Assembly (NCBI GenBank): GCA_036005325.1
Contig: DASYQR010000125.1
Span: 1 to 29,977, forward strand
Reading direction: 5' to 3'
From: SCTG01 sp036005325
Lineage (GTDB): Bacteria > Nitrospirota > Nitrospiria > Nitrospirales > NS-4
Length of the DNA: 29,977 nt
The position numbers and the translations under genes were made by a program. Under the pieces are notes generated by a model. It made no database searches, had not been told where the DNA came from, and saw only the letters and a list, made by a program, of their open reading frames with translations. The number at the start of each line of letters is the position of its first letter. The first letter of the stretch is position 1. Below, one piece after another: positions 1 to 8,691 of the stretch.

Positions 1-1
1 G

Positions 2-229
2 CGCATCATTCTCTTGAACCACTTCAGCAACGGCAACCCGATCATCAACGCGATCGAAAAAGTACTCTCGCCCTTCTGCAAGCACCTCGGATGGCGCACC
101 GACCTCTCCCTGGCGACCGTTCTGGACGGCACCCACCTCACCGTGATCCACAAGCAGAAGGTCAATCCCCTCCGCTTCTGGCACCTCATCAAGTGCGTCA
201 ACGAAAAGTCCAACGGCCACTCGGCCTGA
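2..229 (+). CDS. C-terminal end of a class I SAM-dependent methyltransferase-like protein (partial)
   Basis: The reading frame is open from the first bases of the window and ends in TGA at 227-229, so only the last 75 residues are seen. The fragment reads RIILLNHF, then a stretch with LSPFCKHLGWRTDL, and ends in a polar tail. A hydrophobic strand ending in NHF, followed by a LGWR.DL motif, resembles the C-terminal part of phospholipid N-methyltransferase (PmtA/UbiE-like) proteins. The SAM-binding motifs would lie upstream, outside the window, so the family call rests on weak C-terminal similarity. An internal TTG at 14 could be mistaken for a start, but the frame is open upstream of it. The gene is followed directly by repeat copy A. 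Confidence 0.5.
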   Translation, partial: RIILLNHFSNGNPIINAIEKVLSPFCKHLGWRTDLSLATVLDGTHLTVIHKQKVNPLRFWHLIKCVNEKSNGHSA

Positions 230-244
230 TCTTCCTTTAGAATC

Positions 245-492
245 CCGGGCGTCGGGACGGGGACGCCTCCCGCTCCCGATCGGCGCGCCCTCGGATCATC
301 GATAAACAGGTGGAATGGGCGCTCCTCCACGGCCGCGATAGAGGCATTCCCCGTCCCTTGCCCTAATTATGACTCTTGCGGGTGGTGCCGTGTGGGACCC
401 GGGCGGAGCGGAAGAGCGTACAGCGCGAGTCTGCGGGGCTTCGACGCCGAAACGCTCTGAGCACGTCCGGGTGACACGGCGACAGGACCCGC
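245..492. repeat. Intergenic structured repeat, copy A
   Basis: This element fills the gap between the methyltransferase-like gene and the DUF2442 gene and matches copy B (10936-11202) over nearly its whole length. It can fold into two domains. Left domain: GGGACGGGGA (254-263) pairs perfectly with TCCCCGTCCC (348-357), GCCTC (265-269) with GAGGC (341-345), and GCGCCC (285-290) with GGGCGC (317-322). Right domain: GCGGGT (378-383) pairs with ACCCGC (487-492), GCCGTGT (387-393) with ACACGGC (474-480), ACCCGG (397-402) with CCGGGT (467-472), and AGAGCGT (413-419) with ACGCTCT (452-458). The helices are kept in copy B with different bases. No U-tract follows on either strand, so it is not a simple terminator. 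The outermost left arm seen in copy B is missing here. Which strand, if any, is transcribed is unknown. Confidence 0.85.
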
Positions 493-496
493 TCAG

Positions 497-730
497 TCAG
501 CGAGGGGAGATCAAATCATCGTGACCCAACTTCGCGCCGTTGGGCCAGATCACGACACCGTCTTCCACGCGGGCCGCGTGAAAGAGCGACGGATCGAGGA
601 CGATCGGACTAAAGAGCGGCCCGCCCATCAAGTTCGTCACGTCCCGCTCGACCACGGACCCGTCGGTCAGCGTCAACCGCAGACGATACCCGCCCAAATA
701 ATTGACGCTTTCAATCTGCGCTGCGGCCAT
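497..730 (-). CDS. DUF2442 domain protein
   Basis: A 77-residue protein starting MAAAQIESVNYLGGYRLRL. It shows the DUF2442 pattern: a YLGGYRL.L strand, a TDGSVVERDVT strand, a GPLF.PI..DPSLF segment, and a closing WPNGAKLGHDDL motif. DUF2442 proteins are small, and many are encoded beside DUF4160 genes in suspected toxin-antitoxin or phage-type pairs. No such partner is visible here, so this looks like an orphan copy. I see no clear Shine-Dalgarno sequence before the ATG. Its stop codon lies only a few bases from the right end of repeat copy A. The biochemical function of the family is not established. Confidence 0.75.
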   Translation of the reverse strand: MAAAQIESVNYLGGYRLRLTLTDGSVVERDVTNLMGGPLFSPIVLDPSLFHAARVEDGVVIWPNGAKLGHDDLISPR

Positions 731-827
731 AACAGCTTCAATTTACTACAAGGGGCAACGGGTTGCAAAGGAGGCGTGGAGGTAGACCCCGATTGACTGG
801 AGCTGGACGCGGTCGGTATCCTGCCTC

Positions 828-1253
828 ATGCAATTTGATCCCGCCATCGCCGCGCAGGCCTCGTTCGCACGCGCCCAGGCATCGGGGGAACTGGGAGACG
901 ATCTGGCGCAGGCCCAAGAGGCGGAAGCGATCTTCTCGGGCAGCGCTGGCCGCGAGGCCCGGGACGCGTACTTCATCCTCCAGGCGCTCGGCGCGCGGCA
1001 CCCCGACGCCGTCGCGTTGCAGGAATTCCTCATCTACATCACGTGGCAGCAGGTTACCGAGGAGACCATCCCCGCCCACTTTCAAAAGGGAGCGGAGCTG
1101 TGCGACCAGTACTTGAGCCGGCTCGCACGCGGACCCGATGAGATTCAGGCCGACCAGATCCGGGAGTTGCGGCGGTCCTTCCGTACGGGCCTGGGCATCA
1201 GTGACGACGACGAGGCGGACTACGACGCCGATACGCCCCAAGGGGGAGACTGA
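828..1253 (+). CDS. Hypothetical protein, acidic C-terminal tail
   Basis: A 141-residue protein that I do not recognise. It is largely helical and Ala/Gln/Glu-rich, starts MQFDPAIAAQASFARAQASG, and ends in a very acidic stretch (ISDDDEADYDADTPQGGD). No signal peptide or membrane segment is visible. Its stop overlaps the start of the next gene by one base (TGATG at 1251-1255), which suggests translational coupling with the membrane-anchored protein downstream. A longer minus-strand frame covers 738-1262, but its composition (Arg/Pro/Gly/Leu-rich, no motif) looks like a shadow, whereas this frame reads like a real soluble protein and is coupled to its neighbour. Confidence 0.65.
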   Translation: MQFDPAIAAQASFARAQASGELGDDLAQAQEAEAIFSGSAGREARDAYFILQALGARHPDAVALQEFLIYITWQQVTEETIPAHFQKGAELCDQYLSRLARGPDEIQADQIRELRRSFRTGLGISDDDEADYDADTPQGGD

Positions 1254-1642
1254 TGCTCCCACGTCCTCCTTCCGCGGCCGGTCGTTGGCTGAAGCGGTTT
1301 CTCCTCTTTCTGATCATTACTCCGATCGTGCTGGCGGCACTGTATCTGGTCTTTGTGTTGAACTGGAGTTACGCCGAAGGAGAACGCGCCGGCTATCTAC
1401 AGAAGTTCTCACGAAAAGGGTGGATCTGCAAAACCTACGAGGGAGAACTCGCAATGAGTAGTGTGCCAGGACTCGCGCCCATCATGTGGAACTTCAGTGT
1501 GTCGGACAAGGAGGTTGCCAAGAAGATCAACGCACAGCTGGGGAAGAAGATCGTGCTGCACTATCGCGAGTACCGCAATCTTCCCACGGATTGCTTCGGC
1601 GAGACTGATTACTTCGTCGACGCCGTCGTCTCAACAGAATAA
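1253..1642 (+). CDS. Membrane-anchored hypothetical protein
   Basis: A 129-residue protein with a short basic N-terminus, one strong membrane segment at about residues 15-38 (FLLFLIITPIVLAALYLVFV) and an extracytoplasmic domain. That domain contains YAEGERAGYLQKFSRKGW, then ICKTYEGELAM, FSVSDKEVAKKIN, and LPTDCFGETDYFVDAVV. Two cysteines, one in ICKTYEG and one in DCFGET, could form a disulfide. Similar short proteins with the ERAG-GW-CKT-EGEL pattern occur in many Gram-negatives without a known function. It is translationally coupled to the upstream hypothetical gene and converges on the atp operon. Confidence 0.75.
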   Translation: MLPRPPSAAGRWLKRFLLFLIITPIVLAALYLVFVLNWSYAEGERAGYLQKFSRKGWICKTYEGELAMSSVPGLAPIMWNFSVSDKEVAKKINAQLGKKIVLHYREYRNLPTDCFGETDYFVDAVVSTE

Positions 1643-1644
1643 CA

Positions 1645-1658
1645 CACGGCTTCCCGTG
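1645..1658 (-). terminator. Possible weak terminator of the atp operon
   Basis: On the minus strand, just after the atpC stop, CACGG-GAAG-CCGTG can form a 5-bp hairpin with a stable-type tetraloop, followed by a loosely U-rich TGTTATTCTGTT. The stem is short and the U-tract interrupted, so this is only a candidate. Confidence 0.3.
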
Positions 1659-1669
1659 GCCAAGTTCGG

Positions 1670-2086
1670 TCAGTGCGCGCGGGCCTTGGCGCGCGCGGCG
1701 ACTTTCTTGCGCAGGCGGGCTTTCTCCAGGCTGGTGAGGGCGGCCTCCATCTGCTCGCGCGAGCCGCCCGCGGCGACAAGGGCTTCGGCTTCCAGCACCT
1801 TGGCCTGCGCGCGCTCGACGTCGATGTCCTCGGCCTTCTCGGCGATCTCCGCCAGAATCGTCACGCGCTTGGGCGTCACGTCCGCAAACCCCCACATGAT
1901 CGAGTAATGGTGGGCCTCGTCTCCGATCCAGTACCGCAGCTCTCCGACCCGCAGCGACGAGAGGAACTGGCAGTGCCCCGGCAGGACGCCGAACTCTCCT
2001 TCTGAGCCCGGCGCGATGATGAAATCGACCTCCTGGCTGACCAGGAGTTTATCCGGCGTGACGATGTCGAGCAGAATCTTGCCCAT
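1670..2086 (-). CDS. atpC: ATP synthase F1 subunit epsilon
   Basis: A 138-residue protein, the normal epsilon length. The N-terminal beta-sandwich is plain: MGKILLDIVTPDKLLVSQEVDFIIAPGSEGEFGVLPGH, the typical start including the GEFGVLPGH motif. A two-helix C-terminal domain rich in Ala, Glu and Arg begins near residue 85 and ends KVAARAKARAH. Epsilon sits on the gamma stalk of F1, contacts the c-ring and inhibits ATP hydrolysis. It is the last gene of the atpH-A-G-D-C run; its ATG overlaps the atpD stop by one base (TAATG), which implies translational coupling. Confidence 0.97.
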   Translation of the reverse strand: MGKILLDIVTPDKLLVSQEVDFIIAPGSEGEFGVLPGHCQFLSSLRVGELRYWIGDEAHHYSIMWGFADVTPKRVTILAEIAEKAEDIDVERAQAKVLEAEALVAAGGSREQMEAALTSLEKARLRKKVAARAKARAH

Positions 2087-3504
2087 TATCCTTTTTTCAG
2101 GCGCTCGGCCTTCTCCAACACTTCCTCGATCCCGCCCACCATGTAGAATGCCTGCTCGGGCAGCTCGTCGTGCTTGCCTTCGACGACTTCCTTGAAGCTG
2201 CGCACCGTCTCGGTCAACTTCACATACTTGCCTTTGGCACCGGTGAAGGCCTCGGCCACGCTGAACGGCTGGGACAGAAACTTCTGGATCTTGCGCGCGC
2301 GGCTGACCATCAACTTGTCGTCTTCCGACAATTCGTCCATGCCCAGGATGGCGATGATGTCCTGGAGGTCCTTGTATCGTTGCAGGATGGATTGCACGCC
2401 GCGGGCCACGTTGTAATGCTCCTCGCCGACCACTTGGGGATCCAGAATGCGCGACGTGGAGTCCAGCGGGTCCACCGCCGGGTAGATGCCGAGCTCGGCC
2501 AGCTGACGCGACAACACGGTGGTCGCGTCCAGATGCGCGAACGCCGTGGCCGGCGCGGGATCGGTCAGGTCGTCCGCCGGCACGTAGATGGCCTGCACCG
2601 ACGTGATCGAGCCCTTCTTCGTGGAGGTGATCCTTTCTTGTAAATCGCCCATCTCCGTGCCGAGGGTCGGCTGGTACCCCACGGCCGAGGGCATGCGGCC
2701 CAGCAGGGCCGACACCTCGGAGCCCGCCTGCGTGAACCGGAAGATGTTGTCGATGAAGAGGAGGACGTCCTGTCCCTCCTCATCGCGGAAGTACTCGGCG
2801 ACGGTCAGGCCCGAGAGCGCGACGCGCAGGCGCGCGCCCGGCGGCTCATTCATCTGACCGTACACCAGCGTGGCCTTGTCGATGACGCCGGACTCGCTCA
2901 TCTCGAGGTACAGGTCGTTGCCCTCGCGGGTCCGTTCGCCCACGCCGGCGAAGACTGAGTAACCACCGTGGTGCGTGGCGATGTTGTGGATCAACTCCAT
3001 GATGACGACGGTCTTTCCCACGCCGGCCCCGCCGAAGAGGCCGACCTTGCCGCCCTTGGAATAGGGCTCGAGGAGATCCACCACCTTGATGCCGGTCTCC
3101 AGCACCTCGGTCTTGGTCTCCTGATCTTCCAGGGAGGGCGCGGGTCGATGAATGGACAGCGTCTTCTTGGCGTTGACCGGACCCTTGCCATCCACCGGCT
3201 CACCCAGGACGTTGATCAAGCGACCGAGTGTCTCTTTTCCGACCGGCATCGAGATGGGCGCGCCCGTATCGGTCACCTCCATGCCGCGGACCAGCCCGTC
3301 GGTGCTGGACATGGCGACGGACCGCACGCGGTTCTCACCGAGGTGCTGAGCCACCTCCAGCGTCAGGCGGATTTCGGGGCGGCCGCTCTTCTTATCTTCC
3401 GGTGCCTCAACCTTGATGGCGTTATAGATCTTCGGGAGCTCCTCCTTGGGGAACTCCACGTCCACGACCGGCCCAATCACTTGAACGACTCTGCCCTTGC
3501 TCAC
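2086..3504 (-). CDS. atpD: ATP synthase F1 subunit beta (catalytic)
   Basis: A 472-residue catalytic beta subunit of the F1 ATPase. The P-loop GGAGVGKT is at residues 158-165, GERTREGND at 189-197, Walker B VLLFIDN at about 247-253, and the conserved GRMPSAVGYQPTL at 269-281. A DELSEED-like MDELSEDD element lies near residue 395. Length and motifs are complete. Translation most likely begins at GTG (3502-3504), because AAGGAG lies eight bases upstream and the N-terminus then matches the family (MSKGRVVQVIGPVVDVEFP). The gap to atpG contains a small AT-rich palindromic repeat. Confidence 0.98.
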   Translation of the reverse strand: MSKGRVVQVIGPVVDVEFPKEELPKIYNAIKVEAPEDKKSGRPEIRLTLEVAQHLGENRVRSVAMSSTDGLVRGMEVTDTGAPISMPVGKETLGRLINVLGEPVDGKGPVNAKKTLSIHRPAPSLEDQETKTEVLETGIKVVDLLEPYSKGGKVGLFGGAGVGKTVVIMELIHNIATHHGGYSVFAGVGERTREGNDLYLEMSESGVIDKATLVYGQMNEPPGARLRVALSGLTVAEYFRDEEGQDVLLFIDNIFRFTQAGSEVSALLGRMPSAVGYQPTLGTEMGDLQERITSTKKGSITSVQAIYVPADDLTDPAPATAFAHLDATTVLSRQLAELGIYPAVDPLDSTSRILDPQVVGEEHYNVARGVQSILQRYKDLQDIIAILGMDELSEDDKLMVSRARKIQKFLSQPFSVAEAFTGAKGKYVKLTETVRSFKEVVEGKHDELPEQAFYMVGGIEEVLEKAERLKKG

Positions 3505-3518
3505 TGTTTCGTCTCCTT

Positions 3519-3580
3519 CGTGAATCGTTATACGTTATTCGTGAAGGCCTAGCCCGTTTAACGATTAACGTTGAACGTGA
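3519..3580. repeat. AT-rich palindromic intergenic repeat, copy D1
   Basis: The atpG-atpD gap holds a run of short TAACG-type units. The left arm contains CGTTATACGTTATTCGTGAA (3526-3545), and the right arm contains CCCGTTTAACG (3553-3563) followed by ATTAACGTTGAACG. ATCGTTA (3524-3530) and TAACGAT (3559-3565) are inverted partners. The same building blocks and the identical CCCGTTTAACG core occur in the gyrB-gyrA gap. It is distinct from the surrounding GC-rich sequence. Confidence 0.7.
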
Positions 3581-3581
3581 C

Positions 3582-4445
3582 TTACCTCAGCGCCTCGGCC
3601 CCGCCGACGATGTCCATCAGCTCCTTGGTGATGGCCGCCTGGCGGGTCTTGTTGTAATAGAGCGTCATCTTCTTGATCAGCTCGCCCGCGTTGCGCGTCG
3701 CACCGTCCATCGCGGCCATCCGCGCACCCAGCTCCGCCGCCGACGACTCCATCAAGGCGTGGAACGTCTGCACCTCGATGTGCTTGGGCAACAGGACTTT
3801 GAGCAGTTCTTCCTCGTCCGGTTCGAAGAGATAGCCGCCGCCGAGCTTTTCCGCTTCCTGGTCGAGCGACTCGATGGGCAGCAGCTTCTCGACGACGACC
3901 CGCTGCTGGATAACGGACTTGAATTCGTTGTATACGATATGGAGCTCGTCGAACGTCCCGCTCGTGAACTGCTGGACGATGTCCCCGCCGATGTCCAGCG
4001 CATGTTCGTAGGACAGCCGGTCGAACACCCCCACCCATTCCTGGCGCCGCGTCCAGGGACGGCGGCGGAAAAAGTCGCGACCCTTGCGCCCGATCACGCT
4101 GACCGTCACCGTGCAGCCGGCCTCCTGCCTTTCACGGAGAAACTCGAGCGCTTTTCGGAGGATGTTGGTGTTGAATGCTCCGCACAGCCCACGGTCTGAC
4201 GTGACCACGAGCAGCTCGATCCGATTCCCGGACGGCTTGCGCAGCAGCGGATGGGCGGTGCGGTTGGCGCGGCTGGCCAGACTGCCGAGCACTACCGCCA
4301 TTTTCTTCGCGTAGGGCCGCGCGGCGAGGATGCGCTCTTGGGCGCGCTTGAGCTTCGCCGCGGCCACCATCTTCATGGCCTTGGTGATCTTCTGCGTGTT
4401 CTTGATGGACCCGATCTTGCGCCGCAGGCCCTGTAAGCTCGGCAT
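3582..4445 (-). CDS. atpG: ATP synthase F1 subunit gamma
   Basis: A 287-residue gamma subunit, the rotating central stalk of F1. The N-terminal helix MPSLQGLRRKIGSIKNTQKI and the following TKAMKMVAAAKLKRAQ are diagnostic, as is the C-terminal helix MTLYYNKTRQAAITKELMDI. The middle carries the ELLVVTSDRGLCGAFNTN strand of the Rossmann-like domain. The length is normal and no motif is missing. It lies six bases downstream of the atpA stop, and its own stop is followed by the D1 repeat before atpD. Confidence 0.97.
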   Translation of the reverse strand: MPSLQGLRRKIGSIKNTQKITKAMKMVAAAKLKRAQERILAARPYAKKMAVVLGSLASRANRTAHPLLRKPSGNRIELLVVTSDRGLCGAFNTNILRKALEFLRERQEAGCTVTVSVIGRKGRDFFRRRPWTRRQEWVGVFDRLSYEHALDIGGDIVQQFTSGTFDELHIVYNEFKSVIQQRVVVEKLLPIESLDQEAEKLGGGYLFEPDEEELLKVLLPKHIEVQTFHALMESSAAELGARMAAMDGATRNAGELIKKMTLYYNKTRQAAITKELMDIVGGAEALR

Positions 4446-4451
4446 GAGACG

Positions 4452-5972
<1,521 letters not shown>

Positions 5973-6020
5973 CCTTCGGCTCCTTACGTCTGGCGCCATG
6001 ACTGGCGCCCCTGCAAAAAA

Positions 6021-6560
6021 TCAAACCTTCGCCAGAGCTGCCCGTAACCGTGAGAGGTGGCCACGGACCGTCCCGTCATACACCGTACTGCCGATCCGAA
6101 TTTCCAATCCGCCGATCACGGAAGGATCAACGTGAACCGCCAGATCGATCTCGCTCTGAGTGACCTGCGCGAGCTTCGTTCGAAGCGCGTCCTGCTGCGC
6201 TTTTACAAGCGGCCGGGCGGCCGACACCTGCACGACTTTCCGATTGGAGGCCTGATCGGCAAGCTTGCTGAATGCTTCGCTGATCTCCCGGATCTGCGCG
6301 ATCCGGTTCTTGCGGACCGCATGTCTCAAGAACCGCACGGTGATCGGAGGACATTTCGCCTTCGCGGCAAGTGTGGTGACGACGGCCTCCTTCTGTTCCC
6401 GTGTGAAGACGGGGCTCAAGAGCAGCGCTCGGAACTCGCGGGAGATCGTAAAGGCGTCGGCCAGGAGGCGGAGGGCCTCCGCGGTCCGGCCGATCTCGGC
6501 CGGCTCCTGCAAGCCGAACAAAGCCTTCGCGTACCGTCGTCCAACCGTCGTCTGGATCAC
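6021..6560 (-). CDS. atpH: ATP synthase F1 subunit delta
   Basis: A 179-residue delta subunit (OSCP-like), which joins the F1 head to the peripheral stalk. The N-terminal GRRYAKALFGL helix and the C-terminal ALRTKLAQVTQSEIDLAVHVDPSVIGGLEIRIGSTVYDGTVRGHL region are classic. The start is GTG (6558-6560). In most operons the F0 genes atpB, atpE and atpF lie directly upstream; here the upstream gene is mnmA, so atpH opens an F1-only operon served by its own promoter (6622-6650). Confidence 0.96.
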   Translation of the reverse strand: MIQTTVGRRYAKALFGLQEPAEIGRTAEALRLLADAFTISREFRALLLSPVFTREQKEAVVTTLAAKAKCPPITVRFLRHAVRKNRIAQIREISEAFSKLADQASNRKVVQVSAARPLVKAQQDALRTKLAQVTQSEIDLAVHVDPSVIGGLEIRIGSTVYDGTVRGHLSRLRAALAKV

Positions 6561-6621
6561 GTTATCGGTAACCGCCTTTTAGGACTTGGTTTGAACTGGC
6601 AGGCTCACTCAAAAACGGCGC

Positions 6622-6650
6622 ACCATAGCACGAAAGTCCAATGCCGTCAA
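6622..6650 (-). promoter_or_regulatory. Predicted sigma70-type promoter of the atpHAGDC operon
   Basis: In the mnmA-atpH gap the minus strand carries TTGACG (6645-6650), a 17-base spacer and TATGGT (6622-6627), about 60 bases before the atpH start. Five of six -35 bases and four of six -10 bases match the consensus with ideal spacing. It would let the atp genes be transcribed independently of the upstream mnmA/bactofilin genes. Confidence 0.6.
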
Positions 6651-6665
6651 GCACTTCGCCACGCG

Positions 6666-7754
6666 TCAGCCCTTGCCGTTCGTGGCTTCGATGATACCGC
6701 CCCCGAGGACGAGATCGCCCTGGTAGAAAACCGCGGATTGCCCGGGGCTCAGCGCGCGCTGGGGCGCATCGAACGTGATGCGCACCCGTCCTTCGTCGAG
6801 CGGCCCAATGGTCGCCGGGACCGCGGGGGTGGCGTAGCGGACCTTGACCTCGGCGCGGACCGGCTCATCGAAGCGGTCCAGGCTTAACAGATTTAGATCG
6901 CCGACGACGCAGTCGCTCTCCAATAGATCCTTCTCCCCGCCCACCACCACGGTATTCGTGGCGGCATCCACGCGAACCACGTACAGCCGCTGCTCCGCCG
7001 ACAGCCCCAGCCCGCGCCGCTGGCCCGGCGTGTAGAAGGACACTCCGCGATGGGTCCCCAATACCGTCCCGTCCGTCCCGACGAAGGCGCCGCGCCGCGC
7101 GGTCTGCGGGGCCTCCTGCTCGAGAAATCCGCGATAATCCCCCTTCGTGACGAAGCAGATCTCCTGGCTCTCCTTTACTTCATCGGCCGGCAGGCCGATC
7201 TCGTCCGCCTTTCGCCACACTTCGTCCTTCCGCAGGCCTCCCACCGGAAAGAGGATGCCGGGCAGCCAGCGCCGGTTCAATCGGTAGAGGAAATAGCTCT
7301 GATCCTTCCTGGGGTCTCCGCCCTTGTGGAGATGCGGGCGTCCCGCCGCATCCGGCACGATCTGCGCGTAATGGCCGGTGGCGACCGCGTCCGCTCCCAG
7401 CTCCCGCGCGGCGTCCACGAGACAGCCGAACTTCACCCGCTCGTTGCAGCGCACGCAGGGATTCGGGGTCTGGCCCGAGCGGTACCCGTCGATGAAGTCC
7501 TGGACGACCGCCGAGCGAAAATGCTCCCGGATGTCAATGACCCGGTGGGCAATGTGTAACCGTTCGGCAACGTAGCGCGCGATGCCGATTTTGCAACAGC
7601 CTCGCTCCTGCCACTTCTTGGACGTCGTCGCGTCGTCCTCGGTCTCCCAGGTCTGGAGCGTGACGCCCACGACCTGGTAGCCTCGGTCTACCAACATCGC
7701 CGCAGTCACGGAGCTATCCACCCCGCCTGACATGCCCACGACTACAGTCTTCAC
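6666..7754 (-). CDS. mnmA: tRNA-specific 2-thiouridylase MnmA
   Basis: A 362-residue enzyme that adds sulfur at position 2 of wobble uridine-34 in tRNAs for Lys, Glu and Gln, using ATP and a persulfide relay. The PP-loop SGGVDSS is at residues 9-15. The two catalytic cysteines are C100 (TPNPCVRCNERVKFG) and C200 (ESQEICFV), and the ATGHYA and DPRKDQSYFL motifs are present. The start codon appears to be GTG (7752-7754), with an AGGAG some distance upstream. It follows the bactofilins closely. With mnmE and mnmG in the same cluster, the genes for both wobble-uridine modifications lie near each other. Confidence 0.97.
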   Translation of the reverse strand: MKTVVVGMSGGVDSSVTAAMLVDRGYQVVGVTLQTWETEDDATTSKKWQERGCCKIGIARYVAERLHIAHRVIDIREHFRSAVVQDFIDGYRSGQTPNPCVRCNERVKFGCLVDAARELGADAVATGHYAQIVPDAAGRPHLHKGGDPRKDQSYFLYRLNRRWLPGILFPVGGLRKDEVWRKADEIGLPADEVKESQEICFVTKGDYRGFLEQEAPQTARRGAFVGTDGTVLGTHRGVSFYTPGQRRGLGLSAEQRLYVVRVDAATNTVVVGGEKDLLESDCVVGDLNLLSLDRFDEPVRAEVKVRYATPAVPATIGPLDEGRVRITFDAPQRALSPGQSAVFYQGDLVLGGGIIEATNGKG

Positions 7755-7775
7755 TTGCTCTCTCTTCTCCTTTTG

Positions 7776-8207
7776 CTAAGAAACTCGATGCCGGACGGCC
7801 GCCGGCGGGGCTTCACGGAGCTCCTCGGCGCCCTTTCTCTTGGCCCGCCCTTCTGCCTCACAACTCCCGTGAAAGCGTACCCCTTCCTCGATTTGCACGA
7901 GCGGCGCGATGACGTCTCCGTGCACCACGGCTGACGGAAGAAGATGCACTCTCTCCCGCGCCACAACGTTGCCCTTGACCCGGCCGCCGCTGACGACCGT
8001 CTCGGCGCGGACATCACCCTCGATGATGGCATGCTCTCCCAGAATGACGGTTCCGCTCGAGCGGATTTCTCCCTCCACCGTCCCGTCGATGCGGACCGTA
8101 CCCTCGAAGGTCAGGCTCCCCTTGAACTCGAACCCGCGTGCGAGGAAGGTGAGGGTCTCCCTCCCACCGAGAGGAAGCTCCGTTTTCTTGCCATTCGATC
8201 CGAACAT
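7776..8207 (-). CDS. Bactofilin (third of three tandem)
   Basis: A 143-residue bactofilin (DUF583), a self-assembling cytoskeletal protein made of a right-handed beta-helix. The core repeats are clear: FKGSLTFEGTVRIDGTVEGE, then IRSSGTVILGEHAIIEGDV, VSGGRVKGNVVA, and VQIEEGVRFHGSCEAEGR, with glycines at regular spacing. I choose ATG 8207 (MFGSNGKKTE), because an upstream in-frame start at 8318 would add an Arg-rich tail overlapping the previous bactofilin and looks artificial; no strong Shine-Dalgarno supports either. Its C-terminal motif closely matches that of the second bactofilin, pointing to duplication. Confidence 0.93.
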   Translation of the reverse strand: MFGSNGKKTELPLGGRETLTFLARGFEFKGSLTFEGTVRIDGTVEGEIRSSGTVILGEHAIIEGDVRAETVVSGGRVKGNVVARERVHLLPSAVVHGDVIAPLVQIEEGVRFHGSCEAEGRAKRKGAEELREAPPAAVRHRVS

Positions 8208-8226
8208 GCGGCGCGTGGGCCCTCGG

Positions 8227-8679
8227 TTAGGCCCCGCGAACCCGTGCCACGCTGGCCTGCTGCGGCGGCTTCTCCTTCTCCGGCTCGCGCGCTCCCTCCA
8301 ACGCCCTGACTTCACCACGGCCTTCCGCGTCGCACGTGCCGCTGAAGCGAACCCCCTCCTCGATAGAGAGAATCGGCGTCTTGATGGTTCCGATCACGAC
8401 ACCGGTGGCGAGAAGCTGGACCTTTTCCGAGGCGATGATGTTGCCGGTCACCCGGCCGCCGCTGATGATGACATCGGCGCTGACATCCCCTTCGATGACC
8501 GCATGCTCCCCCACCACGAGCGTGCCTTTCGTATGAATCTCCCCTTCAAGTTTTCCGTCGATGCGGATCGTGCCTTCGAAGCTGATGATCCCTTTAAACT
8601 GCGCCCCTTTTCCGAGGAAGGTGAATGATTCTTCACCGCTCACCGAATAGGGATCGTTCTTGTCTTTCTTGGACCACAT
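8227..8679 (-). CDS. Bactofilin (second of three tandem)
   Basis: A 150-residue bactofilin with the same beta-helix core as its neighbours: FKGIISFEGTIRIDGKLEGE, IHTKGTLVVGEHAVIEGDV, ISGGRVTGNIIA, and LSIEEGVRFSGTCDAEGR. A short charged N-terminal tail (MWSKKDKNDPYSVSGEESF) and a basic/acidic C-terminal tail flank the core, as is usual. AAGGAG precedes the ATG at a good distance. It sits 12 bases after the first bactofilin and 19 bases before the third, consistent with one transcript. Confidence 0.95.
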   Translation of the reverse strand: MWSKKDKNDPYSVSGEESFTFLGKGAQFKGIISFEGTIRIDGKLEGEIHTKGTLVVGEHAVIEGDVSADVIISGGRVTGNIIASEKVQLLATGVVIGTIKTPILSIEEGVRFSGTCDAEGRGEVRALEGAREPEKEKPPQQASVARVRGA

Positions 8680-8691
8680 GAGGGTTCTCCT

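Noticed and set aside
245..492. Identity of repeat A/B as RNase P RNA, SRP RNA, 6S RNA or a cobalamin riboswitch
   Set aside because: The conserved cores of these RNAs (GAGGAAAGTCC of RNase P, GGAAGGAAGCAGCC-type SRP loop, B12 box) are not present on either strand.
738..1262. A 174-codon minus-strand open frame
   Set aside because: It is antisense to the 828-1253 gene, its composition is Arg/Gly/Pro/Leu-rich without motifs, and the plus-strand frame is coupled to a credible downstream gene.
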